Notes: generated by a model not told the origin, from the letters alone. Shown: positions 22,509 through 31,430, counted from the stretch's first letter. The stretch is 64,000 nt of DNA from an uncultured Acidobacteriia bacterium (GCA_903851195.1 CAINNJ010000066.1:1-64000); one strand, 5' to 3'. Numbers and translations are program-made.

Positions 22509-22675
22509 ATTCGATAAACTCGCGCAACTCCCTGTTCAGCGGCATCCGGGTGCATCCGGGCCTGCAGGTCCAAAACCATCTGGATGCGCTGCTGCGGCGT
22601 CAGCCTCAGGTCTTCCTCGACATCGGCGGCATCGGCCTCTTCGAAACTTTTGAACACGCGGATGACCTTCTCCAC
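22487..22675 (-). CDS. 62-residue orphan antitoxin-like protein
   Basis: From a GTG start at 22675 (AGGATAGGG upstream) the frame gives 62 residues. VEKVIRVFKSFEEADAADVE is followed by LTPQQRIQMVLDLQAR and ends in ARVYRITQLEQS. This resembles the small gene that commonly precedes an AbiEii-type nucleotidyltransferase, by remembered pattern. No nucleotidyltransferase follows here, because the next sequence is the end of convergent metH. It is therefore probably an orphan. It is the last gene of the rpiA/PL22 strand, 23 bp after the second lyase gene. Confidence 0.55.
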   Translation of the reverse strand: MEKVIRVFKSFEEADAADVEEDLRLTPQQRIQMVLDLQARMHPDAAEQGVARVYRITQLEQS

Positions 22676-22698
22676 AACCCTATCCTGGTTCCTCAGAG

Positions 22699-24018
22699 CT
22701 ATTTCGCCTTCGCGATCTCCACCGCATAAACATGCGTCGGCCCCAGAATATTCGACCGGAAAACAATCCACTTCTTATCCGGCGTAAACGTCACGTTCGG
22801 CTCCAGCCGGTAATCATGCTTACCCATATTCACCAGCCGTTCCCCGTTAAAAAACCCGGTATCGATTAAACTCACCGAATTCGGCGCCTTCACGCCCGCC
22901 ACATCCGGCACCCGCTCGGGACGAAACAGATAAATCCACTTCCCGTCCGGCGCCCGCGCCACCATCTCGTTATCGCCGCCATCCCCCGCGAACAAACTCC
23001 CGTCGTTCGACACATTAAAATGCACCGACCATTCATTCCGCTGCAGGTGATACCACGTCCGCTTGCCCGTCGCCACTTCATAACCCGCCAGCCAGAAATC
23101 CTGCCCGCGCGGCGTCTGCAGGTCATACCAGATCATCCTGCCGTCGGCCGAGAAAAACTCGTGCCCGGCGATCTCCATATTCATCGTCCGCGTATGCAGC
23201 TTCTTCAGCTCCGAACCATCCGTCCGGACCGTCCACACGCGGTCCACTTCATGCCACGTGCCCTCATGGCAGAACATGATCAGCGTCGGATCCGTCGGCG
23301 AAAACTGCAGGTGATTGATCCACTCATGCTCGCGCACCAGTTCCTTCGTCTCGCCGGTCTTCGTATTGATGGTGAACAGCACCCGCGGAGCCCCGGCGCG
23401 CGTCGCCATCAGCGTATTATGCAGCCGCAGGTCCTTGGCATCGGCATACGTCATCGGCTTGCCATCCAGGCCCACCGCCTCATAGTTCGGCTGCCCGAAG
23501 CGCGCATCGGCGCCCGGCAGACGGCTGGTGGCGGGCGCCGGAGTATCCACGCCATCCACATAAGTTCCCGCCAGCAGCGTCTCGTCCGCATTCAGTGTCG
23601 CCACGCTGCGGCCCGGCGGCAGCTTCACCACCTCGCGCGTGGCTCCGGTATTCACGTTCGTCGCGAAAACTGCCGTCTCCGCCGGTCCCCGCCCGCGCCC
23701 GCCGCCCGGACGCTTCGTGTAATACACTTCGCCGCTCTTGTGCCCGGCCACCAGCACCGAAACCGGCCCCGCCACCAGCGGCTTCAGCTCCCGCGTGGCC
23801 AGATCGATGGTCGAAATCCCGCCGCCCTGCGTGGTGACGATCAGCTTCTTCCCGTCCGCCGTGTAAGCGTTCTGGTTGAAGTAGAGGCTCTGCGTGCCGT
23901 CGTCCTTCGAAAGCCGGATCACGCGGTGCCCGGTATCCTTATCGATCCACTCCGTGGGCAGTTCCGCCGCCACACACACCGAAGCCGCCAACGCCAGCGC
24001 TATCCAAACGATCTTCAT
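22699..24018 (-). CDS. oligogalacturonate lyase family protein (PL22), copy 2
   Basis: The 439-residue protein starts with a signal peptide (MKIVWIALALAASVCVAA), followed directly by LPTEWIDKDTGHRVIRLS, the hallmark start of oligogalacturonate lyases. These fold as seven-bladed propellers and cleave unsaturated digalacturonate from pectin breakdown. Metal-site segments FCHEGTWHEVDRVW and IAGHEFFSADG are present. The ATG overlaps the stop of the preceding PL22 gene (ATGA), so the two are translated as a pair. A Gly/Arg-rich insertion (RPGGGRGRGP) is absent from the other copy. Export is unusual, since enterobacterial Ogl is cytoplasmic. Confidence 0.85.
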   Translation of the reverse strand: MKIVWIALALAASVCVAAELPTEWIDKDTGHRVIRLSKDDGTQSLYFNQNAYTADGKKLIVTTQGGGISTIDLATRELKPLVAGPVSVLVAGHKSGEVYYTKRPGGGRGRGPAETAVFATNVNTGATREVVKLPPGRSVATLNADETLLAGTYVDGVDTPAPATSRLPGADARFGQPNYEAVGLDGKPMTYADAKDLRLHNTLMATRAGAPRVLFTINTKTGETKELVREHEWINHLQFSPTDPTLIMFCHEGTWHEVDRVWTVRTDGSELKKLHTRTMNMEIAGHEFFSADGRMIWYDLQTPRGQDFWLAGYEVATGKRTWYHLQRNEWSVHFNVSNDGSLFAGDGGDNEMVARAPDGKWIYLFRPERVPDVAGVKAPNSVSLIDTGFFNGERLVNMGKHDYRLEPNVTFTPDKKWIVFRSNILGPTHVYAVEIAKAK

Positions 24019-25265
24019 TTCCCACCGTCCTTCGCCCGCGCAATCTCCACCGCGAACACATGCGTCGGACCCAGCATATTCGATCGGAACACCACCCACT
24101 TCATGTCCGGCGAAAACGTCACATTCGGCTCCAGACTGTAGTTGTGCTTCGCCAGATTCACCAGCCGCTCGGATTTGAAATAACCGATATCCGTCAGGTC
24201 CTTCTTATCCCGGAACGAACTCGCGTTCACCATCGCCGGCCGGAACAGATAGATCCACTGCCCGTTGCCCGGCGGATTCAGCACCTGATTGTCCGGCGAC
24301 CGCGCCGCCACGCTCGAAGGCCCGCCGCCATCGCCCGCGAACAGCTTCCCGTCCGCCGACACGTTGTAATGCACGGACCATTCATTGCGCTGCAGGTTGT
24401 ACCAGGTACGGTGCCCGCTTGCGAGATCCACCCCGGCCACCCAGAACACCGTGCTCCGCGGCGTCTGCAGGTCATACCAGACCGTCTTGCCATCGGCACT
24501 GAAGAACTCATGCCCGGCGATTTCCATGTTCATGGTCCGCTCGTGCATGAGGCGCAATCCCGTGCCGTCCGTGCGGATGGTCCACACGCGGTCGTTATAG
24601 TGCCACGGCCCTTCATGACAGAACATGATCAGGTTCGGATCGGTGGGCGACATCTGCAGATGGTTCGTCCAGTCGTTCTCGGTGTAAATCTTCCGGAACG
24701 CGCCGGTTTTGATATCGATCGTGTAGAGCATCTTCGGCGTGCCCGCGGCCCAGTTCGCTTCGAGGCGCCCGCCCTGTCCGTTCGGCGGCGGCGTGCGCGG
24801 CACGGTCTTGCCATCCGGATCGGCCGCGATGCCCACCAGCAGCGTCTCGTCCGCATTCACCGCGATCGCACCGCCGCGCCCCGCCTGTGCCGGAATCTTC
24901 GCCACCTGCCGCGTGGCGTGCGTATCCAGATCCGTGGCGAAAATCGCGCCGTCTTTCGTGTAATAAATCTGGCCGGTTTTGTGTCCCGTCACCAGAATAT
25001 TCACGCGCCCTTCCACCACCTGATCGAGGGCGCGCGTTTCCAGATTAATCGTCGCGATCCCGTGCCGATTCGTGACCACCAGCTTCTTCCCGTCCGCCGA
25101 ATACGCGTTCTGGTGGAAATACAGAGACGCCGTGCCGTCCTCGCGCGAGAGCCGGATGACGCGATGCCCGGTATCGGGATCGATCCACTCCGTCGGCAGC
25201 GCCGTCTGCGCCGCCAAAAACCGGACACCGCACAGTGCCGTCGTCAGAAACGATCGTCGCCTCAC
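24015..25265 (-). CDS. oligogalacturonate lyase family protein (PL22), copy 1
   Basis: The 416-residue paralogue of the next gene contains LPTEWIDPDTGHRVIRLS, FCHEGPWHYNDRVW and IAGHEFFSADG. The GTG start at 25265 overlaps the rpiA stop (GTGA) and gives an RRRSFLTTALCG N-terminus that suits a signal peptide, possibly Tat type. The longer open frame upstream is antisense to nothing but reads through rpiA and is rejected. Being the middle of an rpiA-PL22-PL22 run with 4-nt overlaps, it is very likely cotranscribed with both neighbours. Confidence 0.85.
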   Translation of the reverse strand: MRRRSFLTTALCGVRFLAAQTALPTEWIDPDTGHRVIRLSREDGTASLYFHQNAYSADGKKLVVTNRHGIATINLETRALDQVVEGRVNILVTGHKTGQIYYTKDGAIFATDLDTHATRQVAKIPAQAGRGGAIAVNADETLLVGIAADPDGKTVPRTPPPNGQGGRLEANWAAGTPKMLYTIDIKTGAFRKIYTENDWTNHLQMSPTDPNLIMFCHEGPWHYNDRVWTIRTDGTGLRLMHERTMNMEIAGHEFFSADGKTVWYDLQTPRSTVFWVAGVDLASGHRTWYNLQRNEWSVHYNVSADGKLFAGDGGGPSSVAARSPDNQVLNPPGNGQWIYLFRPAMVNASSFRDKKDLTDIGYFKSERLVNLAKHNYSLEPNVTFSPDMKWVVFRSNMLGPTHVFAVEIARAKDGGK

Positions 25266-25996
25266 CGCGCCGCTCCGCCTTCCAGCTGCTTCACGCCCTC
25301 CCCGGTGCCGATCAGGACCTGCGACGTCATGCCGATGAACAGACCATGCTCCATCACGCCCACCGTGGCGTCCAGTTCCCGCTGAAGCGCCGCCGGATCG
25401 TCGATGGATCCGAAACCGCAATCCAGAATGTAATTGCCGCCGTCGGTGATGTAGGGCTTCCCATCCGCCCCCACACGCAGCACCGGCGCCGCACCCCGCC
25501 CGGTCAGATGTCGCGCCGTGGCCTGCCAGCCGAACTGCGCCACTTCCACCGGCACCGGCGCGCGCGAGCCCAGCTTCTTCACCAGCTTCCGCTCGTCCAC
25601 GATGATCACCAGCCGCCGGCTTGCCGCCGCCACGATCTTCTCGCGCAGCTGATTCCCGCCGCCGCCTTTAATCAGATGCAGCGTGTCGAGTTCCACCTCG
25701 TCCGCGCCGTCGATGGTGACCTCGATGTCCGAATACTCGCCCAGCGTGGAGAGCGCGATGCCCCGCTCCACCGCCAGACTCGCCGTCTGCTCCGACGTGG
25801 GGATGCCGATAATCCTGAGCCCGGCCTGCACGCGCTTGGCGATCGCTTCCACCGCGAACCGCGCCGTGCTGCCCGACCCGAGCCCCACGATCATCCCGTC
25901 GCGCAACTGCGCCGCCGCTACCTCCGCCGACGCCCGCTTGAGATCGTCGATCGCTGCCTGTTGTTCTGAATCTGTCCCGGTACTCATGTCGAACAA
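25262..25996 (-). CDS. rpiA: ribose-5-phosphate isomerase A
   Basis: RpiA interconverts ribose-5-phosphate and ribulose-5-phosphate. The 244 residues show the family motifs VGLGSGSTARFAVEA (phosphate binding), TIDGADEVE (catalytic Asp region) and LIKGGGGNQLREKIVA (catalytic Lys). An in-frame ATG three codons in (25987) is an alternative start. It is the first gene of a tightly packed run with two PL22 lyases, linking the pentose phosphate pathway to uronate use by context only. Confidence 0.95.
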   Translation of the reverse strand: MFDMSTGTDSEQQAAIDDLKRASAEVAAAQLRDGMIVGLGSGSTARFAVEAIAKRVQAGLRIIGIPTSEQTASLAVERGIALSTLGEYSDIEVTIDGADEVELDTLHLIKGGGGNQLREKIVAAASRRLVIIVDERKLVKKLGSRAPVPVEVAQFGWQATARHLTGRGAAPVLRVGADGKPYITDGGNYILDCGFGSIDDPAALQRELDATVGVMEHGLFIGMTSQVLIGTGEGVKQLEGGAAR

Positions 25997-26052
25997 CTAT
26001 TGTCTTCCAACGGCAGTGCCACCGGCGACAAAAGTACGGAAGTGCCGGATTT

Positions 26053-27231
26053 TCAGAAACTCATCAAGCCGGAAACGGGCGCGATCGATTCCGGACGGTT
26101 CCGCCGCTTGGCGCTGTACATGGCCGCATCCGCTTCGCGCATCACAACGTGCGCGCTCCCGCCATCGTCCGGAAACAGAGCCACTCCGCAGCTGATCCGG
26201 ATGCGCTCCGGCTGGTTCGGCGTCACCGGTTCGCGCTCCACCGCCAGTTTCATGCGAGCCGCCAGATCCTTCACCTGGTTCCGGTCCGCGGCGCGTTCCA
26301 CCAGCACCACGAACTCGTCCCCGCCGATGCGCGCCACACAGTTCCCCAGGCCTGCCGTCAGCTTCATGGCCGCGCTGGCGCGGCGCAGGATGTCGTCTCC
26401 CGCGTCGTGTCCCAGCGAGTCGTTCAGCTGCTTGAAGCCATCCAGATCCAGATAGATGAGCCCGAAGCGCTGGCCCGTCATCAGGGCGTTGTGCTCGGAA
26501 GCCTGCAGCCGGTCGAGCAGCAGCCGCCGGTTCGGCAGGCTGGTCAGGGGATCGAAATTCGCCTGCTCCTCGGCCTCCAGGCGCAGGCGCGTGTTCGAGG
26601 CCAGCATGATGCTGAACGCGCTGCCGATGTAGGCGATGTTGGAGCAGATAATGGAAATCGTCTCGATCGTCGTTGCCAGCGGCGCTCCCGGATTGTAGAA
26701 CCCGGACAGGGCCAGCGCCATCCGGATGGTCAGAAAGGTTGCCGTAAACAGAAAAACAAATCCGATGGGCCAGTGAATCATCCGGCTGCGCCGGCTGACG
26801 CCGCGGAAAGACGACATCGCGCAGTCCAGCGAAAGCAGCGCGCATACCGGCGAAAGCAGCGCCACGCGAAACGGATAACTCGGGCGGATCAGAATCCAGT
26901 AGAGAAAAGCCGCCGCAACCGGGACCGCGATACCCGTCATCAGCGCGCGCGACAACGGAGGCAGATCCCGAAAACGCCGCATCCCCTGCGCCACCGCAAC
27001 CAGTCCCCCGACCGTGAAGGCGTTGAACACAAGCAGGACGACCGGACTTGGGAAGACCACGCGGAACAGGCCCACAACAGATCCAAACGAAAGCGCCAGC
27101 AGTCCCCAGGCAAACCGCCGCATCCCCGGCACCCTGCTGTTCAGCCTCCATGCCAAAAGCGTGGCCAGACTGACGAGAACAACCGTCACCTGCGTCATGA
27201 AGAACACGCTGAATGCGTCGAGAGAGAACAT
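26053..27231 (-). CDS. membrane diguanylate cyclase (GGDEF)
   Basis: The 392-residue protein makes the second messenger cyclic di-GMP. About six hydrophobic helices occupy residues 1-205. The GGDEF domain follows, with the intact active-site motif RIGGDEF at about 301-307 and NFDPLTSLPNRRLLLDRL at its start. The usual inhibitory RxxD site five residues before the motif reads GLGN, so product inhibition at the I-site is probably absent. No other sensory domain is seen. It is transcribed away from rpiA with 56 bp between them and may be separate. Confidence 0.9.
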   Translation of the reverse strand: MFSLDAFSVFFMTQVTVVLVSLATLLAWRLNSRVPGMRRFAWGLLALSFGSVVGLFRVVFPSPVVLLVFNAFTVGGLVAVAQGMRRFRDLPPLSRALMTGIAVPVAAAFLYWILIRPSYPFRVALLSPVCALLSLDCAMSSFRGVSRRSRMIHWPIGFVFLFTATFLTIRMALALSGFYNPGAPLATTIETISIICSNIAYIGSAFSIMLASNTRLRLEAEEQANFDPLTSLPNRRLLLDRLQASEHNALMTGQRFGLIYLDLDGFKQLNDSLGHDAGDDILRRASAAMKLTAGLGNCVARIGGDEFVVLVERAADRNQVKDLAARMKLAVEREPVTPNQPERIRISCGVALFPDDGGSAHVVMREADAAMYSAKRRNRPESIAPVSGLMSF

Positions 27232-27351
27232 GTTTGTGTTGTAACGCCGTCGCCAGGGATTAAAATTACAAGCGTACGCAAATTCAGCGCATTACACCAG
27301 TGCGCTTTGGTTAATGCAGATAATTCAGGTAGGAGATATCGGACGTGGGGA

Positions 27352-27428
27352 TGGTGGGCCTGTGCAGACTCGAACTGCAGACCTCTACCGTGTCAAGGTA
27401 GCGCTCTAACCAACTGAGCTACAGGCCC
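27352..27428 (-). tRNA. tRNA-Val(GAC)
   Basis: The minus strand folds as a 77-nt cloverleaf. It has a 7-bp acceptor stem (GGGCCTG with CAGGCCC), D arm GCTC/GAGC, anticodon stem CTACC/GGTAG with loop TTGACAC (anticodon GAC) and T arm TGCAG/CTGCA with TTCGAGT. Discriminator A and an encoded CCA complete it. It would read GUC and GUU valine codons. Confidence 0.95.
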
Positions 27429-27492
27429 GTAACCGGATGAACCAGCGCGGAAAAACCAGTATAGCAACCGGCCTGTCACAGAACCGGTCCTC

Positions 27493-28446
27493 TCAATCCG
27501 TGATCGCGACAATCGTCGCCGGCGAGTTTCCCTCCAGCCGGTTGTTGACGAAAATGAATGCCGGCTGACCGTCCACCAGCGCCACGTCCACCAGTTCCCG
27601 CAACGCGTTCCGCACCGGCTGATTCACGTCCTGCACCCGGTCGTAAGGGCTGAACATCCGCACGGCATCCTCGTACGCCCTCCCCTGCCGCAGCAGCGCC
27701 CGGGCAACAATCAGATCGCTTGTCCGCGAGCCCCTCATCGCGAACTGCTCCTGAATCTCCGGCATCGCCGTCCACGCGTTGTACACATGCGGCACGTTGT
27801 GCGCGCGCAGGCAGTCGAAATAGCGTGGTGTCAGGAAATCGGCGTTCCGGATCTCCACCGCGTACCGCCAGCCGCCTGGCAATCTCCCGAGAAACGGATC
27901 CAGCGCCTCCACGAACTCCGCCGCCGATTCGAAGCTTCTTTTCCCGAACCGGCCGAACTCGAAAATCAGCACGCCCACGCGCTCTCGATACGGTTCGAGC
28001 GGGCGCAGAAACGCCTGTTCGAACAGCCCGGCATCCAGAAACGTCGGATTTTCCAGACCCGCCGTGGCCCCGTAACGCGGCTGCACGGGCCACACCGGCA
28101 CGCTGATCTGTTCGGGAACCTTGAAACCCCAGCGAAACGACGGCGGCGCCTGCCGGAACAGCTTCGCCCAGAACGCCTCCGAAGGGAACTGATAAAACGC
28201 AAAATCGCCGCAAACGGAGGGAAAGACCGACGCGTATTCAGCCAGACAGGTCTCTTCAAACAGTTTTTTCGAGAATTTCCCCCTCGTCTGGTAGAGATAT
28301 CGCGAATAAATCTGATCGAGCCAGCCTTCGTACTTCCACGAACTGCCGCCGATGAAGACCCCGCGCGCCGCCAGCGTCCGCAGCCGTTCCCGCAATCCGT
28401 CGCGGTCGAAGCCGGAAGGCTCGTGGAGATCGAAAAGCGTATTCAA
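27493..28446 (-). CDS. DUF72 (YecE-like) protein
   Basis: The 317-residue protein is a predicted TIM-barrel of the DUF72 family. The typical early motif FIGGSSWKYEGWLDQIY is followed by FAFYQFPSEAFWAKL, WGFKVPEQISVPVW and a late VYNAWTAMPEI block. The family function is not established. The frame starts at a TTG six bases after the gamma-glutamyltransferase stop, so the genes are probably cotranscribed. No ribosome site is evident, so coupling to the upstream gene is likely. Confidence 0.85.
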   Translation of the reverse strand: MNTLFDLHEPSGFDRDGLRERLRTLAARGVFIGGSSWKYEGWLDQIYSRYLYQTRGKFSKKLFEETCLAEYASVFPSVCGDFAFYQFPSEAFWAKLFRQAPPSFRWGFKVPEQISVPVWPVQPRYGATAGLENPTFLDAGLFEQAFLRPLEPYRERVGVLIFEFGRFGKRSFESAAEFVEALDPFLGRLPGGWRYAVEIRNADFLTPRYFDCLRAHNVPHVYNAWTAMPEIQEQFAMRGSRTSDLIVARALLRQGRAYEDAVRMFSPYDRVQDVNQPVRNALRELVDVALVDGQPAFIFVNNRLEGNSPATIVAITD

Positions 28447-28452
28447 GGCGAT

Positions 28453-30312
28453 TTAGTTGGCCCGCATGGACCGGTAGCCCCAGGGATCCGCGCCCGCCTC
28501 GAACACCCCGCCCGGCGTCACTTTGATCAGCACCGGCGCCGCCCCGCTGTTCCAGCGCGACCGCGTCTCAATCTTGTGCCCGCGCTTCATCAGTTCCTCC
28601 ATCACCGCGGGAGAAGTCCGTTCGTCGAGCAGCAGATCGCCCGGGCTCATGGCGTGATTGTCGAAGCTCGACACCAGATGCCGCGTCTGGAACCGCGGCG
28701 ACTCGATCGCCTGCTCGGCATTCATCCGGAACAGCGTCGCGTTCAGCAGCACCTGAATCAGGCTCTGCTCCTGGTTGTCGCCGCCGGGCGTGGACAGCAC
28801 GGCATACGGCGAACCGTCGGCGCGCGTCACCAGCGTCGGGCTGAGCGTCACGCGCGGCCGTTTGCCGCCCGCGAGTTCGTTGGGATGCCCCTGCACCAGC
28901 AGAAAACTCTGCGCGCGCTCCGTCAGCGGAATTCCCGTGTCGCCCGCGATTACCGACGGCAGCCAGGCGCCCGAAGGCGTGGCCGAGAACATGATGCCTT
29001 CTTTATCGACCACGTCCACGCACGTGGTGTCGTGCGCCATCAGGAAATCGTCGATTTTGGTCCGCACAATCGCCGAAAGCGACGGGTGAACCGAATGATA
29101 GCCCTCGATTTTTCCGGGCAGAAACTCCTGCGAAGCCGTCTTGCCCATTAACGCCCGGCGCTCGTCGGCGTACTTCATGGAGAGAAGCGTCTCTTCCGGA
29201 ATCTTCGTGAATTTCGGATCGCCGTAATATGTATCGCGATCCGCGTAAGCCAGTTTCAGCGCTTCGACCAGCGTATTGATGTAATCCGCCGAATTGTAGC
29301 GCATATTCGTGAAATCGATGCCGCTCAGAATATTCAGCGTTTCGATCATCGCCGGCCCCTGGCTCCAGAAACCCGGCTTATAAACGCGAACGCCGTGGAA
29401 ATCGGTGGACAAGGCCTCTTCGGGCGCCAGCCGGAACGCCGCCATATCCTCATACCGCAGCAGCCCTTTGTTCGCTTTGCTGAACGCGTCGATCGCTTTG
29501 GCGACCTCGCCGCGATAGAAGTAATCGCGCACCGCGTCGATCGCCGCCACCCGGCTGGCCCCGGCCGCCAGCGCCTTCCGTTCCGCCTCGGCCATGCCGC
29601 GCAGCGTGCGCGCCAGATCCGGCTGGCGATAGATCTCGCCCGGCAGCGCCACATGCCCGTTTGGCACGAAATGCGCCATCGACGTGGGCCACAGCGTAAA
29701 GAACTCTTTGCTCGATTCGATTGAATTCGAGCGCATCTCGTCGATCGCCGTCCCGTCGGCCAGTTCAATCGACGGCGCGATCACCTGCGCGAACGATTTC
29801 GTCCCGTATTCCCGCAGCGCGACCAGCGACGCCTCCGGCAGGCCGGGCACCAGCGCGCACATCAGTCCCGCCACCGGCACGAAGCCCTTCAGGCCGTTCT
29901 TGGCCGGCGGCTCCAGCACTTCGCCGATCTGCAGGGGCCGGTTCCGGAACAGTTCCGCCGACGCCAGTTTCGGCATGGTGCCCACGCCGGCCAGCGCATG
30001 GACTTTGCCGTCCTTCGTGCGGATCAGAATCGGCGCTTCGCCGCCCCAGCCCACGTGCGAATACTCCGTGGTGGCCGCCGCGAAGATGGACGCAACGCCC
30101 GCGTCCACCGCGTTGCCGCCGGTCTCCATCATGCGCGATCCCGCGTTGGTCGCGTAGTCGCTGCCGGCCGCCACGGCGTAATGCGTGCCCCGCGTGGAAA
30201 ACCGGACCAGCCTCTCCTGTTGCGGCCGCTGCGCCAGACCAATGCCCGGCACAAGCGTGAGAGATGCCACGGACGCCGCGGCAACGGCGATGAAAACGGG
30301 TTGGAATTTCAT
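28453..30312 (-). CDS. gamma-glutamyltransferase family protein
   Basis: The 619-residue Ntn hydrolase carries a signal peptide (MKFQPVFIAVAAASVASLTL) and is exported. In this family the proenzyme is cut before a Thr that becomes the nucleophile, and the likely site is MAHDTTCVDVVDKEG at about residue 435. ETGGNAVDAGVASIFAAA and LSTPGGDNQEQSLIQ are further family blocks. Substrates may be glutathione or other gamma-glutamyl compounds, or a cephalosporin-acylase-like substrate. The ATG at 30312 has GGGAGAG seven bases upstream, and the longer frame is rejected. It is followed by DUF72. Confidence 0.88.
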   Translation of the reverse strand: MKFQPVFIAVAAASVASLTLVPGIGLAQRPQQERLVRFSTRGTHYAVAAGSDYATNAGSRMMETGGNAVDAGVASIFAAATTEYSHVGWGGEAPILIRTKDGKVHALAGVGTMPKLASAELFRNRPLQIGEVLEPPAKNGLKGFVPVAGLMCALVPGLPEASLVALREYGTKSFAQVIAPSIELADGTAIDEMRSNSIESSKEFFTLWPTSMAHFVPNGHVALPGEIYRQPDLARTLRGMAEAERKALAAGASRVAAIDAVRDYFYRGEVAKAIDAFSKANKGLLRYEDMAAFRLAPEEALSTDFHGVRVYKPGFWSQGPAMIETLNILSGIDFTNMRYNSADYINTLVEALKLAYADRDTYYGDPKFTKIPEETLLSMKYADERRALMGKTASQEFLPGKIEGYHSVHPSLSAIVRTKIDDFLMAHDTTCVDVVDKEGIMFSATPSGAWLPSVIAGDTGIPLTERAQSFLLVQGHPNELAGGKRPRVTLSPTLVTRADGSPYAVLSTPGGDNQEQSLIQVLLNATLFRMNAEQAIESPRFQTRHLVSSFDNHAMSPGDLLLDERTSPAVMEELMKRGHKIETRSRWNSGAAPVLIKVTPGGVFEAGADPWGYRSMRAN

Positions 30313-30493
30313 ATTTGCTCTCCCTCGGAAATCTCGGCGCGAGACATGGCGCGTTTTTCGATCCTTTCGCGGTGAGACCGAACCTGAGGAGCGGGTCCTG
30401 GCCGCCGTTCGCGGCGCCGTAACCTGATGGAACCACCCGTGCAGCCGTGTGCGGCGGCTGAAACCCGAGCGGTTTCTCCAATGAGACGCTACG

Positions 30494-30499
30494 TATAAT
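30494..30499 (+). promoter_or_regulatory. TATAAT -10 element abutting the zinc-ribbon start codon
   Basis: A consensus TATAAT ends exactly at the base before the ATG at 30500. Transcription starting about 7 nt later would lie inside the annotated frame, which supports a later start at 30587. No good -35 hexamer was seen 16-18 bp upstream. Confidence 0.3.
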
Positions 30500-30688
30500 A
30501 TGGCTGGATTCGTGCCACCGCCGCAACCACCTTCCGTCTCCCCGGACCCGGAACCGGACCGGACCACCCCGGACGACGAAAACGCCATGCTCTTCTGCCC
30601 GGTCTGCTCCACCCGGCTGCAGAATCAAAAGTGCAAGCTCTTTTGCGCTCTCTGCGGCTACTACCTGAGTTGCGCGGATTATTATTGA
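30500..30688 (+). CDS. small zinc-ribbon protein
   Basis: A frame of 62 residues ends in a compact zinc ribbon: LFCPVCSTRLQNQKCKLFC, then ALCGYYLSCADYY, giving CxxC and CxxC-type ligand pairs plus extra Cys. A consensus -10 element abuts the first ATG, so the true protein may begin at the internal ATG at 30587 and be only 33 residues, which is the conserved part. The 29 residues before it are Pro-rich. The function is unknown. It lies 11 bp before a DinB-type gene and is probably cotranscribed with it. Confidence 0.6.
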   Translation: MAGFVPPPQPPSVSPDPEPDRTTPDDENAMLFCPVCSTRLQNQKCKLFCALCGYYLSCADYY

Positions 30689-30699
30689 GGGAGTCCACC

Positions 30700-31203
30700 A
30701 TGACACCTGACCTCCAAAGCGCGCTCCACGTGTTCCGGCGCGGACCCGCCATTCTCCAGGAAGCGCTTTCGGGCGCCAGCGAATCCGAGACCACCTTCGT
30801 GACGGCGCCCGGCAAATGGACCATTCGCCAGATCGTGCGGCACGTGGCCGATACCGAGATCGTGGTCGGCATGCGGCTCCGGCAGATCGTCGCGGAAGGC
30901 TCGCCCGCCGACGCCCCGCCGGGCACGAAACAGCCGATCCTGATACCTTTCGATCAGGAAGCATGGGCCGACAATCTGGGCTACGCCGTCGCGGATCCGT
31001 TCGATGCCTTCGAGCGCTTCCGCTCGGTTCGCGAGGACACCACCGCGTTACTGGAAAGCCTCCCCGCCGCGACCTTCGAACGCATTGGCCTGCACCCCGA
31101 GCGCGGCGCGAAAACGCTGCTCGAATGGGTTCGGATTTTCGGCGCGCACGTGGAACGTCACGCCGACCAGATTCGCGGCATTCGCGACGCCGCCGCGAAA
31201 TAA
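30700..31203 (+). CDS. DinB/YfiT-family metal-dependent hydrolase-like protein
   Basis: The 167-residue four-helix protein contains the DinB-family histidines in QIVRHVADTE and in HVERHADQIRGI near the C-terminus. The family binds divalent metal and includes thiol S-transferases and stress proteins, and the exact reaction is unknown. The ATG at 30700 has GAGGGAG eight bases upstream. Its 3' end overlaps the minus-strand truncated hepT gene by 46 bp, as if a deletion brought the two together. Confidence 0.8.
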   Translation: MTPDLQSALHVFRRGPAILQEALSGASESETTFVTAPGKWTIRQIVRHVADTEIVVGMRLRQIVAEGSPADAPPGTKQPILIPFDQEAWADNLGYAVADPFDAFERFRSVREDTTALLESLPAATFERIGLHPERGAKTLLEWVRIFGAHVERHADQIRGIRDAAAK

Positions 31204-31430
31204 GGGTGGCCGGTCCGTCCGGGTCGACCTGAGACTGCTGCGTTCAAAGCGCCCCCGGCTCGCAGACGCCGCGATGCTTCCGAGACGATTTCAAGGCAGC
31301 GGGTCACTGCGTACAACGTTCGGGTGTCGTCTCGAAATGTCTCGTAGTCCGGACCAGACACAAACTGATTGGCGAGTTCGATATGGTGTTCCATGTCGCG
31401 AAGGGCAGTCTCTCCGGACTTAGAAAGCAT
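31158..31430 (-). pseudogene. hepT: truncated hepT toxin gene
   Basis: The first 58 residues match the HepT (DUF86) start: ALRDMEHHIELANQFVSG, RDDTRTLYAVTRCLEIVSEA, then SRRL. From there the family should continue to an RxxxxHxY RNase/AMPylation-target motif, but the sequence switches to GGALNAAVSGRPGRTGH and ends inside the DinB gene. The motif is missing, so the toxin should be inactive. It overlaps mntA by 11 nt in the normal order. This is a deletion remnant, with the junction at about 31255. Confidence 0.7.

Noticed and set aside
27352-27428. tRNA-Val as attachment site
   Set aside because: No duplicated tRNA end and no integrase nearby.
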